Positions 52,040 through 62,583 of a stretch of 64,000 nucleotides of DNA are shown piece after piece. Each line of letters begins with the position of its first letter. Positions within the stretch are counted from its first letter, which is position 1. Source of the stretch: Burkholderiaceae bacterium (GTDB taxonomy: Bacteria > Pseudomonadota > Gammaproteobacteria > Burkholderiales > Burkholderiaceae); assembly GCA_947448415.1 (NCBI GenBank), contig CANFMT010000003.1, positions 1 to 64,000 of the forward strand, in the 5' to 3' direction. The notes under the pieces were generated by a model that was not told the DNA's origin, searched no databases, and saw nothing but the letters and a program-made list of their open reading frames with translations. The translations under genes were made by a program, and so were the position numbers.

Positions 52040-53320
52040 TTATGCAGATTTAGTAGTACGTGTAGCGGTTTTTTTAGAATTCTGATGATCGCGAATAAAA
52101 GATTTAATTTTTGGATAAACCTTCTCGCGCCAACGGCGACCAGAAAAGATACCGTAGTGGCCAGCACCAGCAACTTCGTAGTGATCTTTATTCTCTTTTG
52201 TTACGCCTGAACATAAATCATGAGCAGAGCGTGTTTGACCACTACCGGAAATATCATCAAGTTCACCTTCAACAGTGAGAAGGGCAGTCTTTTTGATATC
52301 TTGTGGTTTGACTAATTCACCAGCTACTTTCCAAGTGCCGTTAGGCAATGAGTAGTCTTGGAAAACGGTCTTGATGGTATCGAGGTAGAACTTAGAATCC
52401 AAATCCAATACTGCGTTATATTCGTCATAGAAGCGAATGTGGGATTCAGCATCCTGCTCATCACCACGAACTAAGTTTTGGAAGTAATCCCAATGTGATT
52501 GCAAATGATTTTGCGGATTCATGGCGATAAAACCAGTGTGTTGCAAGAAGCCTGGATAAACCTTGCGTCCAGCACCTGGATAGTTCGGTGGAACGCTGTA
52601 AATTACGTGGCTCTCAAACCACTCATACGATTTTTGGTCGGCTAAGTTGTTTACTGCGGTCGGTGATTTGCGTGCATCAATTGGGCCGCCCATCATGATC
52701 ATCGATGCTGGGGTTGCTTCGCCAGCAGATGCCATTAGGGAGATTGCGCCTAAAGTTGGAACGGTTGGTTGGCAAACAGAAATGACATGCAAATCTTTTG
52801 CGCCGATAGTGCGGATAAATTCTTGAACATAATGCACATAATCATCAAGCCCAAAGTTACCATCTTCAACTGGTACTAAGCGTGCATCAATCCAATCGGT
52901 AATGTAAACCTTATGGTCTTGCAAGAGTGTACGTACTGTGTCACGCAGCAAAGTAGCATGATGACCAGACATTGGAGCAACCACTAGCACAGCCGGATCT
53001 TCTTTGAGGCTCTTGATGGTTTCGACATCATCAGAAAAGCGCTTAAAACGAATCAGATTGCAGAAAGGTTTTGAGACGACTGTTCTCTCATGAATCGCAA
53101 CTTCGTGTCCATGGGCTTGTACAGAGCGAATACCAAATTCAGGTTTCTTGTAGTTTTTGCCTAGACGGTAGAGAAGTTCGTAGCTAGCGGCTAAACGGTC
53201 AGAGCCTGGAACCTTAGAGGCAGGATTGGAGGCATTAATGAAAGCTTCAGAAGCGGCGCGCGCCCAAGAGCTAACTGGTTGAAGTAATGCTTTTTGAAAT
53301 TCGTGTAACTGATATAGCAT
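52040..53320 (-). CDS. phaZ: Intracellular polyhydroxybutyrate depolymerase
   Basis: A 426-aa alpha/beta hydrolase that mobilises stored polyhydroxybutyrate inside the cell. It begins MLYQLHEFQKALLQPVSSWA, typical of Ralstonia-type PhaZ. The nucleophile is Cys in HVISVCQPTVPTLGA, as in PhaZ of Cupriavidus. The Asp in TVEGELDDISGSGQT and the His in GAGHYGIFSGRRW complete the triad. A strong GGAGGCAAC ribosome-binding site lies directly before the ATG. It follows an aromatic aminotransferase gene by 31 bp on the same strand. Confidence 0.92.
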   Translation of the reverse strand: MLYQLHEFQKALLQPVSSWARAASEAFINASNPASKVPGSDRLAASYELLYRLGKNYKKPEFGIRSVQAHGHEVAIHERTVVSKPFCNLIRFKRFSDDVETIKSLKEDPAVLVVAPMSGHHATLLRDTVRTLLQDHKVYITDWIDARLVPVEDGNFGLDDYVHYVQEFIRTIGAKDLHVISVCQPTVPTLGAISLMASAGEATPASMIMMGGPIDARKSPTAVNNLADQKSYEWFESHVIYSVPPNYPGAGRKVYPGFLQHTGFIAMNPQNHLQSHWDYFQNLVRGDEQDAESHIRFYDEYNAVLDLDSKFYLDTIKTVFQDYSLPNGTWKVAGELVKPQDIKKTALLTVEGELDDISGSGQTRSAHDLCSGVTKENKDHYEVAGAGHYGIFSGRRWREKVYPKIKSFIRDHQNSKKTATRTTKSA

Positions 53321-53351
53321 GTTGCCTCCGGTGAATCAGGATATCCGCTTG

Positions 53352-54551
53352 TTACGATAAGACGCGGGCGATTGCTTTAGCCACTTTATCAATATTTTTG
53401 GTATTGAGGGCCGCCACACAAATGCGTCCAGTAGAAAGAGCATAAATGCCGTCTTCTTTCTGTAAGCGTTCCACTTGCTCAGCTGTTAAGCCTGAGTAAG
53501 AAAACATTCCACGCTGCTTTTCGATAAAAGCAAAATCTTGCTTTACACCGGCAGCAGCGAGTTTTTCAACAAGGCCATGACGCATTGCTTTAATGCGATC
53601 ACGCATCTCTGCCAACTCATCTTCCCAGAGCTTGCGTAATTCTGGTGAATTCAAAACAGCAGCAGCAATGGCAGCACCGTGAGTTGGAGGATTGGAATAG
53701 TTAGTACGAATCACACGCTTTAATTGTGAAAGCACGCGAGTAGATTCGTCTTTGCTTTGTGTCACGATGGATAGCGCGCCAACGCGCTCACCATAGAGCG
53801 AGAAAGATTTGGAGAAAGAGCTAGAAACAAAGAAGGACATGCCTGATTCAGCAAAGAGGCGTACCGCAATTCCGTCTTGCTCAATCCCAGCTGCAAAGCC
53901 TTGGTAAGCCATATCCAAAAAGGGGATCAGACCTTTATTTTTGCAGATGTCGATGACTTGACGCCACTGAGCTTCGGTAATGTCAGCACCAGTTGGGTTG
54001 TGACAGCAAGCATGTAACAACACAGTAGTGCTCTTTGGGAAAGACTCTAAAGACTTCACCATGCCATCAAAATCAACGCCACGTGTTTTGCCATCAAAGT
54101 AGGTGTACTCGACTACATCAAAACCAGCAGACTCAAAAATACCGCGATGGTTTTCCCAAGTTGGGTTGCTAATTGCGCAAGGTGCATTCAGGTTTAGGCG
54201 CTTAATAAAGTCTGCGCCAACGCGCAGTGCACCAGTGCCACCTAAACATTCAGCAGTAACAACGCAACCTTCTTTAATGAGGGAGGAGTCTGCGCCAAAC
54301 AGTAAATTTTGCACTGCACTGTTATATGGGTTTGGACCTTCGATAGGGATATAGCTTCGTGGCGAGTGCTTAGCAACAAGCTCTTCTTCTGCCTTGATAA
54401 CCGCCTTTAAAAGTGGAACCTTGCCATCATCCGTGTAATAGACGCCAACACCTAAATTCACTTTATCAGCACGTTGGTCGGCAACGTAGGCTTCTGTGAG
54501 GCCAAAAATAGGATCTTTAGGGGCTAATTGGACGGAGGCAAACAGGGTCAT
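53352..54551 (-). CDS. Aspartate/aromatic amino acid aminotransferase
   Basis: A 399-aa class I aminotransferase (AspC/TyrB type, I-alpha subgroup) that swaps amino groups between aspartate or aromatic amino acids and 2-oxoglutarate. KVNLGVGVYYTDDGKVPLL, LHACCHNPTGADIT and the PLP-lysine segment SSSFSKSFSLYGERVGAL are signatures. IRTNYSNPPTHGA and SYSGL match the subgroup. Whether AspC or TyrB is not separable from sequence. It is transcribed divergently from uvrB. Confidence 0.93.
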   Translation of the reverse strand: MTLFASVQLAPKDPIFGLTEAYVADQRADKVNLGVGVYYTDDGKVPLLKAVIKAEEELVAKHSPRSYIPIEGPNPYNSAVQNLLFGADSSLIKEGCVVTAECLGGTGALRVGADFIKRLNLNAPCAISNPTWENHRGIFESAGFDVVEYTYFDGKTRGVDFDGMVKSLESFPKSTTVLLHACCHNPTGADITEAQWRQVIDICKNKGLIPFLDMAYQGFAAGIEQDGIAVRLFAESGMSFFVSSSFSKSFSLYGERVGALSIVTQSKDESTRVLSQLKRVIRTNYSNPPTHGAAIAAAVLNSPELRKLWEDELAEMRDRIKAMRHGLVEKLAAAGVKQDFAFIEKQRGMFSYSGLTAEQVERLQKEDGIYALSTGRICVAALNTKNIDKVAKAIARVLS

Positions 54552-54686
54552 TTGAGGTCGAAAAGGATGGTTATAAGGTTGTTTTGTTCGTAATTGACGT
54601 TAAATTCAGCTTAATTGTCGGTTTTTGAGGCCAGAACCAACTATTTCCAAAGAAAAACGGCAAAATCATTGTTTGTACAAAATTCG

Positions 54687-54705
54687 CTGTGAAGAAATCT
54701 CACAG
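54687..54705. promoter_or_regulatory. Inverted repeat CTGTGA-N7-TCACAG before uvrB
   Basis: A perfect 6-bp dyad with a 7-bp spacer lies 5 bp before the uvrB ATG. It resembles, but does not equal, LexA (CTGT-N8-ACAG) or CRP (TGTGA-N6-TCACA) spacing. It may be an operator or a translation-affecting stem. Confidence 0.35.
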
Positions 54706-54710
54706 ATGAA

Positions 54711-56864
54711 ATGATAGCCGAGATGCCCCCTAAGTTACCTAAAAACGGATCAAATTCTGAAGTAAAAGCAGCGAAGAAAAGCGTAGCGGCTGATCCCTTG
54801 GGCGAAGCCGGTCACGACCTCGATCCGGCTAAGTTTGTCAGTTTCCCAGACTCGCCGTACCAGCTCTATCAGCCGTTTGCCCCCGCTGGGGACCAGCCTC
54901 AGGCCATTGATGCCCTAGTTGAGGGCATTGAGGATGGCTTGACCTTTCAGACGCTTCTAGGGGTTACTGGGTCCGGAAAGACCTTCACGATGGCTAATGT
55001 GATCGCCAGAACAGGGCGCCCAGCGATCATTTTTGCCCCAAATAAGACCCTGGCAGCCCAGCTCTATAGCGAATTTAGGGAGTTTTTTCCGAGAAACGCG
55101 GTTGAGTACTTCGTTAGCTATTACGACTATTACCAGCCTGAGGCCTATGTTCCTCAGCGTGATCTTTTTATTGAAAAAGATTCCTCAATTAATGAGCACA
55201 TTGAGCAGATGCGCTTGTCTGCGACAAAAAGTCTATTAGAGCGACGTGATGTCATCATCGTTGCCACCGTTTCCGCAATCTACGGTATTGGTAATCCGGG
55301 CGACTATCACAGCATGGTGATGACACTGCGTCCTGGTGACAAGATGAGTCAGCGTGATATTTTGATGCGCCTGATTGCAATGCAATACGACCGCAATGAA
55401 ACAGACTTCAAGCGCGGTGTATTTAGAGTGCGTGGCGACACGATTGATATTTTTCCTGCCGAGCATAACGAACTAGCAGTACGCGTTGAATTATTCGACG
55501 ATGTTGTAGAGAGCTTGCAGTTCTTTGATCCGCTCACTGGAAAAATTCGTCAAAAGATTCCACGATTTACTGTATATCCAAGTTCGCATTACGTCACACC
55601 ACGAGAAACTGTTCTCAAGGCTATTGAAACTATAAAAACTGAATTGCGTTCGCGTTTAGACGAGTTTGTGAAAGATGGAAAACTCGTTGAAGCACAGCGT
55701 CTTGAGCAACGCACACGCTTTGATCTTGAGATGCTTAATGAATTAGGTTTTTGTAAGGGGATTGAGAATTACTCGCGCCACCTATCAGGCGCTGCTCCTG
55801 GTGAGGCTCCCCCTACGCTCGTTGACTATCTGCCTAATGATGCTTTGATGTTCCTGGATGAGAGTCACGTGTTAATTGGTCAGCTCAATGCGATGTACAA
55901 CGGTGATAAATCTCGCAAACATACCTTGGTAGAGTTTGGTTTCCGCTTACCCTCTGCGATGGATAATCGCCCGCTGAAATTTACTGAGTTTGAAACAAAG
56001 ATGCGTCAAACTATTTTTGTTTCTGCAACCCCAGCTGATTATGAGAAAACACATCAAGGTCAGGTAGTCGAGCAAGTGGCGAGACCAACTGGTTTGGTTG
56101 ATCCAGAAATTGAAGTATTGCCAGCGAGTACCCAGGTTGATGATTTGTTAGATCAAATTCATGCACGCGTCAAAGTGCATGAGCGAGTTTTAGTAACTGT
56201 ATTGACCAAGCGTATGGCAGAGCAATTGACCGATTATCTTTCTGATAATGGTGTGAAAGTACGTTACGTTCACTCTGATATTGATACGGTGGAGCGCGTA
56301 GAGATATTGCGTGACTTACGTTTGGGTGTCTTCGATGTACTGGTTGGTATTAACTTGTTGCGTGAAGGTTTGGACATTCCCGAGGTGTCCTTGGTGGCTA
56401 TTTTGGACGCAGACAAGGAGGGCTTCTTGCGCTCAGAACGAAGCTTGATTCAGACCATTGGTCGGGCTGCTCGAAACGTCCGCGGTAAAGCAATTTTGTA
56501 TGCTGACCGCATTACCGACTCCATGAAGCGCGCCATGGGGGAGACCGAAAGGCGTCGGACTAAGCAAATCACCTTTAATAAGCTGCATGGCATTGAGCCT
56601 AAAGGGGTTCAAAAACGTATTAAAGACATTATTGATGGGGTCTACGACGTCAAAGAGAAGCGTCAGGAGATGCAGGTTGAGCAGGAGCGGGCTCGCTATG
56701 AAGATATGGGTGAGAAGGATCTGGCGGCTGAAATCAAGCGTCTAGAGAAGCAAATGAACGCTGAAGCCAAGAATCTGGAGTTTGAAAAGGCTGCAAGTAC
56801 CCGCGATAGGCTTACAAAGGTCAAGGAAATGGCCTTTGGTGCTCGGTCTAGGGACTCAGTCTAA
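54711..56864 (+). CDS. uvrB: Excinuclease ABC subunit B
   Basis: A 717-aa damage-verification helicase of nucleotide excision repair. Walker A is [19 protein letters not shown], the damage-sensing beta-hairpin [20 protein letters not shown] is intact, and the C-terminal UVR domain ([19 protein letters not shown]) is present. It is longer than E. coli UvrB because of a roughly 40-residue charged N-terminal extension before [15 protein letters not shown]. The start is the ATG at 54711 or at 54723; neither has a strong ribosome-binding site. Confidence 0.96.
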   Translation: MIAEMPPKLPKNGSNSEVKAAKKSVAADPLGEAGHDLDPAKFVSFPDSPYQLYQPFAPAGDQPQAIDALVEGIEDGLTFQTLLGVTGSGKTFTMANVIARTGRPAIIFAPNKTLAAQLYSEFREFFPRNAVEYFVSYYDYYQPEAYVPQRDLFIEKDSSINEHIEQMRLSATKSLLERRDVIIVATVSAIYGIGNPGDYHSMVMTLRPGDKMSQRDILMRLIAMQYDRNETDFKRGVFRVRGDTIDIFPAEHNELAVRVELFDDVVESLQFFDPLTGKIRQKIPRFTVYPSSHYVTPRETVLKAIETIKTELRSRLDEFVKDGKLVEAQRLEQRTRFDLEMLNELGFCKGIENYSRHLSGAAPGEAPPTLVDYLPNDALMFLDESHVLIGQLNAMYNGDKSRKHTLVEFGFRLPSAMDNRPLKFTEFETKMRQTIFVSATPADYEKTHQGQVVEQVARPTGLVDPEIEVLPASTQVDDLLDQIHARVKVHERVLVTVLTKRMAEQLTDYLSDNGVKVRYVHSDIDTVERVEILRDLRLGVFDVLVGINLLREGLDIPEVSLVAILDADKEGFLRSERSLIQTIGRAARNVRGKAILYADRITDSMKRAMGETERRRTKQITFNKLHGIEPKGVQKRIKDIIDGVYDVKEKRQEMQVEQERARYEDMGEKDLAAEIKRLEKQMNAEAKNLEFEKAASTRDRLTKVKEMAFGARSRDSV

Positions 56865-56911
56865 GGATTTAATGTGCTAATTCCTGGTTAGTCAGAGGGA
56901 TTTTTGGGATA

Positions 56912-56936
56912 ATTCCCGAGCAGATTGCTAGGGAAT
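56912..56936 (+). promoter_or_regulatory. IscR-like site 1 upstream of iscR
   Basis: A 25-bp near-perfect dyad: ATTCCC, G, AGCA, GAT, TGCT, A, GGGAAT. It fits 17 of 25 positions of the published type 1 IscR consensus as I recall it. A second, better site lies 5 bp downstream, 30 bp centre to centre. Confidence 0.5.
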
Positions 56937-56941
56937 ATGTT

Positions 56942-56966
56942 AAAGTTGAGTGGAATGGTCGGGTAT
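56942..56966 (+). promoter_or_regulatory. IscR type 1-like site 2 upstream of iscR
   Basis: The 25 bp at this position match 21 of 25 positions of the type 1 IscR consensus (ATAsYYGACTRwww then YAGTCRRsTAT), with GTTGAgT and GGTCGGGTAT half-sites. Placement 51 bp before the iscR ATG supports feedback repression by [2Fe-2S]-IscR. Confidence 0.7.
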
Positions 56967-57016
56967 TACCCGCCCGACTGTTAGCTGTCCATAACAATCC
57001 ATTATCAAGGTGACAT

Positions 57017-57586
57017 ATGAGACTTACAACCAAAGGTCGTTTTGCAGTAACCGCAATGATTGATTTAGCCCTACGTGAAACGCATGGCCCCGTAACTTTG
57101 GCCGGAATTAGCCAAAGACAAAAGATTTCCCTTTCTTACCTCGAGCAATTGTTCGGCAAATTACGCCGTTTCAATATCGTGGAGAGTACTCGTGGACCTG
57201 GCGGTGGTTACACCCTAGCGCGACCATCTTCTGAGGTGAGTGTTGCTGACATTATTGTTGCGGTTGATGAACCTCTTGATGCAACCCAATGTGGCGGCAA
57301 AGGCAACTGCCACACCGATGATGAGAATCATGGCCGCTGCATGACACATGATCTCTGGAGTAATCTCAATTCAAAAATGGTTGAGTACCTCAGCTCAGTG
57401 AGCTTAAAAGACTTAGTGCAGCAACAAGAAGGGCGCGGCATTGTGATTCAAGACATGCGCCAAAAGAAAATCAAAGTTGAAAGTGCAAAAACAGAGAAAC
57501 CTGCTCCAGCGCTTGCAGCAAAAAAAGAAGCAACTCCTAAAGCGCCATTAATTAATTCAGTGTTCAATTTGGCGCGACAAAGTTAA
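57017..57586 (+). CDS. iscR: Fe-S cluster assembly regulator IscR
   Basis: A 189-aa Rrf2-family winged-helix repressor holding a [2Fe-2S] cluster. RLTTKGRFAVTAMIDLALRE and the recognition-helix region SLSYLEQLFGKLRRFNIVES plus RGPGGGYTLAR are signatures. The cluster ligands are Cys in CGGKGNCHTDDENHGRCMTH, with the third Cys ten residues after the second (wider than in E. coli) and the following His. A Lys/Ala-rich tail extends the C-terminus. It is the first gene of isc, with two IscR-type sites upstream. Confidence 0.95.
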   Translation: MRLTTKGRFAVTAMIDLALRETHGPVTLAGISQRQKISLSYLEQLFGKLRRFNIVESTRGPGGGYTLARPSSEVSVADIIVAVDEPLDATQCGGKGNCHTDDENHGRCMTHDLWSNLNSKMVEYLSSVSLKDLVQQQEGRGIVIQDMRQKKIKVESAKTEKPAPALAAKKEATPKAPLINSVFNLARQS

Positions 57587-57614
57587 TAACGTATTACCAA
57601 CCGATAGATAAACC

Positions 57615-58874
57615 ATGAACGCCCCAAAAGATTTGCCACAGCAACCGGTTCCAATGTTTAGTCCTAAGCACTTTCCGGTGTACATGGATTACTCAGCTAC
57701 TACACCGATTGATCCTCGTGTGGTCGACAAAATGTTGCCTTACTTGCGTGAGCAATTTGGTAATGCCGCTTCACGAAGCCACGCTTATGGCTGGGCCGCT
57801 GAAGAGGCTGTTGAGTGGGCGCGTTCAGAGGTTGCTCAATTAGTTCATGCTGATTCAAGAGAAATTGTGTTTACCAGCGGCGCCACTGAAAGTATTAATT
57901 TGGCATTGAAGGGCGCGGCACATTTCTACAAGGATCGTGGCAATCACATCATTACTGTAAAGACCGAACATAAGGCAACGCTAGATACCTGTCGTGAGCT
58001 TGAGCGCGAAGGTTACGAGGTGACCTATTTAGATGTTTTACCAAGCGGCTTAATTGACTTTGCTCAACTTGAAACAGCAATGAAGCCTGGCACGATTTTG
58101 GCTTCGGTGATGTATGTCAATAATGAAATCGGCGTGGTTCAAGATATTCCTGCGATTGGTGATTTATGCCGTTCACGTGGGGTGATTTTTCATGTCGATG
58201 CAGCACAAGCCACGGGTAAAGTGGAAATTGATTTAGAAAAGATCAAAGTTGATTTGATGAGTTTTTCCGCGCATAAGACTTATGGCCCCAAGGGCATTGG
58301 CGCCTTGTTTGTGCGTCGTAAGCCTCGTATTCGTATTGAGGCTCAAATTCATGGCGGCGGACATGAGCGCGGCATGCGTTCTGGCACTCTTGCAGTTCAT
58401 CAAATCGTTGGCATGGGTGAGGCGTTCCGTATTGCCCGTATCGAGATGGTCGAAGAAAATAGACGTATTCGTGCTTTGCGCGACCGCCTATTAAATGGCT
58501 TAAAAGATATTGAAGAGGTTTATGTCAACGGTGACATGGATGATCGTGTGCCACATAACCTTAACATCAGCTTTAACTATGTTGAAGGTGAGTCCATGTT
58601 GATGGCGCTCAAAGATTTGGCGATCTCATCAGGATCGGCATGTACTTCAGCTTCTTTAGAGCCTTCATATGTTTTACGCGCCTTAGGCCGAAATGATGAA
58701 TTAGCGCATAGCTCCATTCGTTTTACCTTGGGACGTTTTACAACTGAAGAAGAAGTGGATTTCACAATTAAGCTCGTTAAGGAAAAGATTGCTAAGTTGC
58801 GTGAACTTTCACCATTATGGGAAATGTACAAAGACGGCATCGACATCAGCACGATTCAGTGGGCTGCACACTAA
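57615..58874 (+). CDS. iscS: Cysteine desulfurase IscS
   Basis: A 419-aa PLP enzyme that takes sulfur from cysteine for Fe-S clusters and thiomodification. The PLP lysine is in [16 protein letters not shown], and the mobile catalytic-Cys loop is [20 protein letters not shown]. It has a roughly 14-residue N-terminal extension before [16 protein letters not shown]. It lies 28 bp after iscR and is followed by iscU. Confidence 0.97.
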   Translation: MNAPKDLPQQPVPMFSPKHFPVYMDYSATTPIDPRVVDKMLPYLREQFGNAASRSHAYGWAAEEAVEWARSEVAQLVHADSREIVFTSGATESINLALKGAAHFYKDRGNHIITVKTEHKATLDTCRELEREGYEVTYLDVLPSGLIDFAQLETAMKPGTILASVMYVNNEIGVVQDIPAIGDLCRSRGVIFHVDAAQATGKVEIDLEKIKVDLMSFSAHKTYGPKGIGALFVRRKPRIRIEAQIHGGGHERGMRSGTLAVHQIVGMGEAFRIARIEMVEENRRIRALRDRLLNGLKDIEEVYVNGDMDDRVPHNLNISFNYVEGESMLMALKDLAISSGSACTSASLEPSYVLRALGRNDELAHSSIRFTLGRFTTEEEVDFTIKLVKEKIAKLRELSPLWEMYKDGIDISTIQWAAH

Positions 58875-58904
58875 AAAGAATATAAAGATCAAAGAGGAAA
58901 TACC

Positions 58905-59291
58905 ATGGCATATAGCGACAAGGTCATCGACCATTATGAAAATCCCCGCAACGTTGGCTCTTTCGAGAAGGGTGACGATAGCGTAGGTACTGGTATGGTT
59001 GGCGCGCCTGCTTGCGGCGACGTTATGAAGTTACAAATTCGTGTGAATAATGAAGGCGTAATCGAAGATGCAAAGTTCAAGACATACGGCTGTGGCTCCG
59101 CCATCGCTTCATCTTCACTAGTGACTGAGTGGGTAAAAGGTAAAACTCTGGATCAAGCGCTTGAGATCAAAAACTCACTCATTGCAGAAGAGTTGGCTTT
59201 GCCACCAGTAAAAATTCACTGTTCCATCTTGGCTGAGGATGCGATTAAAGCTGCTGTAGCTGACTACAAAGAAAAGCATCCAGCGAAGTAA
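58905..59291 (+). CDS. iscU: Fe-S scaffold protein IscU
   Basis: A 128-aa scaffold on which clusters are built. The three cluster cysteines are in VGAPACGDVMKLQ, KTYGCGSAIASSSLVTEW and VKIHCSILAEDAIK. The LPPVK segment just before the last Cys is the HscA recognition motif, consistent with hscBA downstream. The length is standard. Confidence 0.97.
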   Translation: MAYSDKVIDHYENPRNVGSFEKGDDSVGTGMVGAPACGDVMKLQIRVNNEGVIEDAKFKTYGCGSAIASSSLVTEWVKGKTLDQALEIKNSLIAEELALPPVKIHCSILAEDAIKAAVADYKEKHPAK

Positions 59292-59307
59292 ATAAGAAGT
59301 CAAAACT

Positions 59308-59631
59308 ATGGCAATTACCTTAACTGAAAAAGCTGCAAAACACGTTAATCGCAATCTTGAAAAGCGCGGCAAAGGCTGCGGCTTGCGTCTTGGCGTTAGA
59401 ACGACAGGTTGTTCTGGCTTGGCTTATCAACTCGAATATGTTGATGAACCAGCAGCTGAAGATCAAGTGTTTGAGTCTAATGGCGTCAAGGTGTTTGTTG
59501 ATCCGAAAAGTATGGCTTATTTAGATGGTACTGAATTAGATTTTGTACGTGAGGGTCTGAACGAAGGTTTCAAGTTCCAAAATCCAAACGTAAAAGATGA
59601 GTGTGGTTGTGGCGAATCTTTCCGCGTCTGA
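59308..59631 (+). CDS. iscA: A-type Fe-S carrier IscA
   Basis: A 107-aa A-type carrier that receives or delivers clusters or iron. It has the single Cys of [15 protein letters not shown] and the C-terminal DECGCGESF pair. The start is [20 protein letters not shown]. Its 3' end overlaps the likely start of hscB by up to 35 bp. Confidence 0.96.
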   Translation: MAITLTEKAAKHVNRNLEKRGKGCGLRLGVRTTGCSGLAYQLEYVDEPAAEDQVFESNGVKVFVDPKSMAYLDGTELDFVREGLNEGFKFQNPNVKDECGCGESFRV

Positions 59632-60136
59632 CGATTACTTTCGCTTCTTTGGTTTAAATCAGCAATTCAAAATCGATTTGTCTGCATTAGATCAGGCTTA
59701 TTTGGCAATTCAAAAAGAAGTGCATCCAGATCGTCATGCCCGTGGCAGCGATACTGAACAGCGCCTAGCCATGCAAATGGCGACTATGGCGAACACTGCG
59801 TACCAAACACTCAAGAATCCTATTTTGCGCGGCTTATATCTTTGTCAGCTGCATGGCGTGGATGCGAAGCTGGAAACAAATACTGCTATGCCTGCAGCTT
59901 TCTTAATGAAGCAGATGGAATGGCGCGAAAGCTTAGATGATCAGGCTGAAGATTTGCCGGCTCTCGAAGGCTTAATGGTTGAAGTGGAGCAATCTAAGGC
60001 AGATATTCTGACAGAAATTACTCAGGCAATTGATGGCGCCAAGAATTATGAGCGTGCAGCAGAGTTATTGCGCGGCCTACTCTTTATTGATAAGTTCGCT
60101 ATTGAGCTTGATGACACTATCGCGGCCTTAATCTAG
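59597..60136 (+). CDS. hscB: Co-chaperone HscB
   Basis: A 179-aa J-type co-chaperone that brings IscU to HscA. The J domain is [20 protein letters not shown] onward with the HPD signature in [13 protein letters not shown], and the C-terminal three-helix domain binds IscU. The start is uncertain: ATG at 59597 lies inside iscA, and in-frame GTG codons at 59603 and 59609 are alternatives. All give the same J domain. Confidence 0.93.
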   Translation: MSVVVANLSASDDYFRFFGLNQQFKIDLSALDQAYLAIQKEVHPDRHARGSDTEQRLAMQMATMANTAYQTLKNPILRGLYLCQLHGVDAKLETNTAMPAAFLMKQMEWRESLDDQAEDLPALEGLMVEVEQSKADILTEITQAIDGAKNYERAAELLRGLLFIDKFAIELDDTIAALI

Positions 60137-60164
60137 CCCACACCCAAGCTACACTCTATCTCCT

Positions 60165-62030
60165 ATGGCCTTATTACAAATCTCTGAACCCGGTAAATCG
60201 CTAGCGCCCCACCAGCGTAGGATTGCTGTCGGTATTGATTTGGGAACTACAAATTCTTTGGTGGCCATTGTCAAAGATGCCCTGCCAAAAGTATTGCCTG
60301 ATGAGCAGGGTAGAGAGCTTCTTCCATCGGTAGTACGTTATTTGCCAAATGGTCGCACTCAGGCTGGTTTTGAAGCGCTTGAAAGCATAGTAATTGATCC
60401 CAAAAATACAATTGTGTCGGTGAAAAGATTCATGGGTCGGGGATTGCTTGATGTGGAACACATCGAAAGTGCTCCATATGACTTTGTGGATCAGCCTGGC
60501 ATGTTGAAACTCAGAACAGTGGCCGGTGATAAAAGCCCTATTGAAGTTTCGGCGGAGATTTTGGCGCGCTTGCGTCAGTTGGCAGAAGACACTGTCAATG
60601 ATGATATTGTTGGCGCGGTCATTACTGTACCGGCATATTTTGATGATGCTCAACGTCAAGCGACTAAAGATGCTGCGAAATTGGCTGGCATTGAAGTGTT
60701 GCGTTTATTAAATGAACCTACTGCCGCGGCTATTGCCTATGGATTAGATAATGCCTCTGAAGGTATCTATGCTGTCTATGATTTGGGCGGCGGTACTTTT
60801 GATATCTCTATCTTGCGTATGAGTAGAGGGGTGTTTGAGGTGCTCTCTACTGGCGGAGATTCTGCATTGGGTGGTGACGACTTTGATCACCGTTTGTATT
60901 GCTGGGTAATAGAGCAGGCCAAGCTTCCGCCGCTATCGATTCATGATCATGCAACACTTTTGCAAGCTTGTAAGCACGCCAAAGAACAGTTGAGCCATAA
61001 CCCTCTGGCACGCGTTCATGAGACTCTTGCTGATGGCACGGTAGTCAATGTTGGCGTGAGTCAGGCGCAATTCTTCGAGATTACTCAGAATTTAGTGACC
61101 AAGACTTTGATGGCTTGTAAAAAAGCCTTACGTGATGCTGGCCTGAAGGCTGAAGATGTTAAAGGTGTAGTAATGGTCGGTGGCTCAACCCGTATGCCAA
61201 ATGTGCAGCGTGCTGTTGGTGAGCTCTTTGGCACTCAGCCATTAAATAATTTAAACCCTGATCAAGTGGTTGCGCTGGGCGCAGCAATGCAGGCTGACTT
61301 GCTGGCAGGAAATCAAAGCAAGGATGATGAGTGGCTCCTATTGGATGTGATTCCACTGTCACTCGGTATTGAGACCATGGGTGGTTTGGTGGAAAAAATC
61401 ATTCCACGTAACACACCGATTCCTGTTGCTAGAGCCCAAGATTTCACTACTTTTAAAGATGGGCAGACCGCCTTAGCTATTCAGGTTGTGCAAGGTGAGC
61501 GTGAGTTAGCGCAGGATTGTCGTTCTTTAGGTAAGTTTGAGTTGCGTGGCATACCCGCTATGGCTGCAGGCGCTGCGCGCATTCGAGTCACTTTCCAAGT
61601 AGACGCTGATGGTCTTTTGTCTGTAAGCGCCACTGAGCAAGGTTTGGGTGTACAAGCTTCTATTGATATCAAGCCTTCCTATGGCCTAACGGATGCTGAG
61701 ATTACCCGCATGTTGCAAGATGGTTTTGCCTCTGCCAAAGAGGATTTGCTCTCTCGCTCTTTACGTGAAGAGCAGGTCAATGCGCAGCGTTTACTTGATG
61801 CAGTGCAAACAGCACTCAATAGCGATCGCGCATTACTAAACGAACAAGAGCAGCTCGCGATTGATCAAGAGATGGCTGTTTTGCAAAAGATTCTGAATCA
61901 AGAAAAAGATAGCGCCATTGTTCGTAAGGCAGTAGATCATGCAGCTAAGGCAACCGATGACTTTGCGCAAAAACGCATGAATGCCAGCATTCAGAAGGCT
62001 TTATCTGGCAAGAATGTTGCTGAGATCTAA
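60165..62030 (+). CDS. hscA: Hsp70-type chaperone HscA
   Basis: A 621-aa Hsp70 specialised for IscU cluster transfer. The ATPase domain starts [20 protein letters not shown], with [17 protein letters not shown] and [17 protein letters not shown]. The substrate-binding domain begins near [20 protein letters not shown] and ends with a helical lid. It lies 28 bp after hscB. Confidence 0.96.
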   Translation: MALLQISEPGKSLAPHQRRIAVGIDLGTTNSLVAIVKDALPKVLPDEQGRELLPSVVRYLPNGRTQAGFEALESIVIDPKNTIVSVKRFMGRGLLDVEHIESAPYDFVDQPGMLKLRTVAGDKSPIEVSAEILARLRQLAEDTVNDDIVGAVITVPAYFDDAQRQATKDAAKLAGIEVLRLLNEPTAAAIAYGLDNASEGIYAVYDLGGGTFDISILRMSRGVFEVLSTGGDSALGGDDFDHRLYCWVIEQAKLPPLSIHDHATLLQACKHAKEQLSHNPLARVHETLADGTVVNVGVSQAQFFEITQNLVTKTLMACKKALRDAGLKAEDVKGVVMVGGSTRMPNVQRAVGELFGTQPLNNLNPDQVVALGAAMQADLLAGNQSKDDEWLLLDVIPLSLGIETMGGLVEKIIPRNTPIPVARAQDFTTFKDGQTALAIQVVQGERELAQDCRSLGKFELRGIPAMAAGAARIRVTFQVDADGLLSVSATEQGLGVQASIDIKPSYGLTDAEITRMLQDGFASAKEDLLSRSLREEQVNAQRLLDAVQTALNSDRALLNEQEQLAIDQEMAVLQKILNQEKDSAIVRKAVDHAAKATDDFAQKRMNASIQKALSGKNVAEI

Positions 62031-62066
62031 ACAAGACATATTTACAGAGAATAAGTAGAAATAACC

Positions 62067-62405
62067 ATGACTCAAATCGTCGTACTACCGCATAGTGAAT
62101 ATTGCCCTGAAGGTGCTGTTGTTGAAGCTGCGCCTGGAACTTCGATTTGCGAAGCTTTACTAGAGAATGACATTCCGATTGAGCACGCATGTGACATGGT
62201 TTGTGCCTGCACCACCTGTCACGTTATTGTGAAAGAGGGCTTTCAGAGCCTAAATCCTCCTGATGAGAATGAGGAAGACATGCTTGATCGTGCTTGGGGC
62301 CTCAATCCTCAGTCCCGTTTATCTTGCCAAGCCATTGTTTCTAAAGAGGATTTAGTGATTGAAATCCCCAAGTATTCAATCAATCACGCTAAAGAGAATC
62401 ATTAA
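62067..62405 (+). CDS. fdx: Adrenodoxin-type [2Fe-2S] ferredoxin
   Basis: A 112-aa ferredoxin that supplies electrons to Fe-S assembly. The ligands are HACDMVCACTTCHVIV (C-x5-C-x2-C, with one extra Cys inside) and the distal Cys in SRLSCQAIVS. PDENEEDMLDRAWGL is the family acidic region. It is the last isc gene; no iscX follows. Confidence 0.95.
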   Translation: MTQIVVLPHSEYCPEGAVVEAAPGTSICEALLENDIPIEHACDMVCACTTCHVIVKEGFQSLNPPDENEEDMLDRAWGLNPQSRLSCQAIVSKEDLVIEIPKYSINHAKENH

Positions 62406-62523
62406 TGCACTAATTTGATGCATTTTGATCATAATGATGCATCCTTAATTTGAGCGACTCCCCCAGGGGATTAATATGAACTTGTAGTTCATTCTTTAGG
62501 TAGTACCTCCAAAAAATCTTTTA

Positions 62524-62549
62524 AGCCATCCTTCGGGATGGCTTTTTCT
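62524..62549 (+). terminator. Intrinsic terminator after the isc operon (possibly bidirectional)
   Basis: AGCCATCC-TTCG-GGATGGCT is a perfect 8-bp stem with a stable UUCG-type loop, followed by TTTTTCTTTT. An AT-rich flank on the other side (read on the minus strand as TTAAAAGATTTTTT) could serve cysN as well. Confidence 0.9.
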
Positions 62550-62583
62550 TTTGAGCGCATTGTTAATTCGTACTTCTAAAAAT

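Noticed and set aside
54671-54705. LexA box upstream of uvrB
   Set aside because: The CTGT and ACAG half-sites are spaced 11 bp apart, not the 8 bp expected for CTGT-N8-ACAG.
60201-60659. 152-codon antisense frame inside hscA
   Set aside because: It is fully contained in hscA and has no ribosome-binding site or family features.
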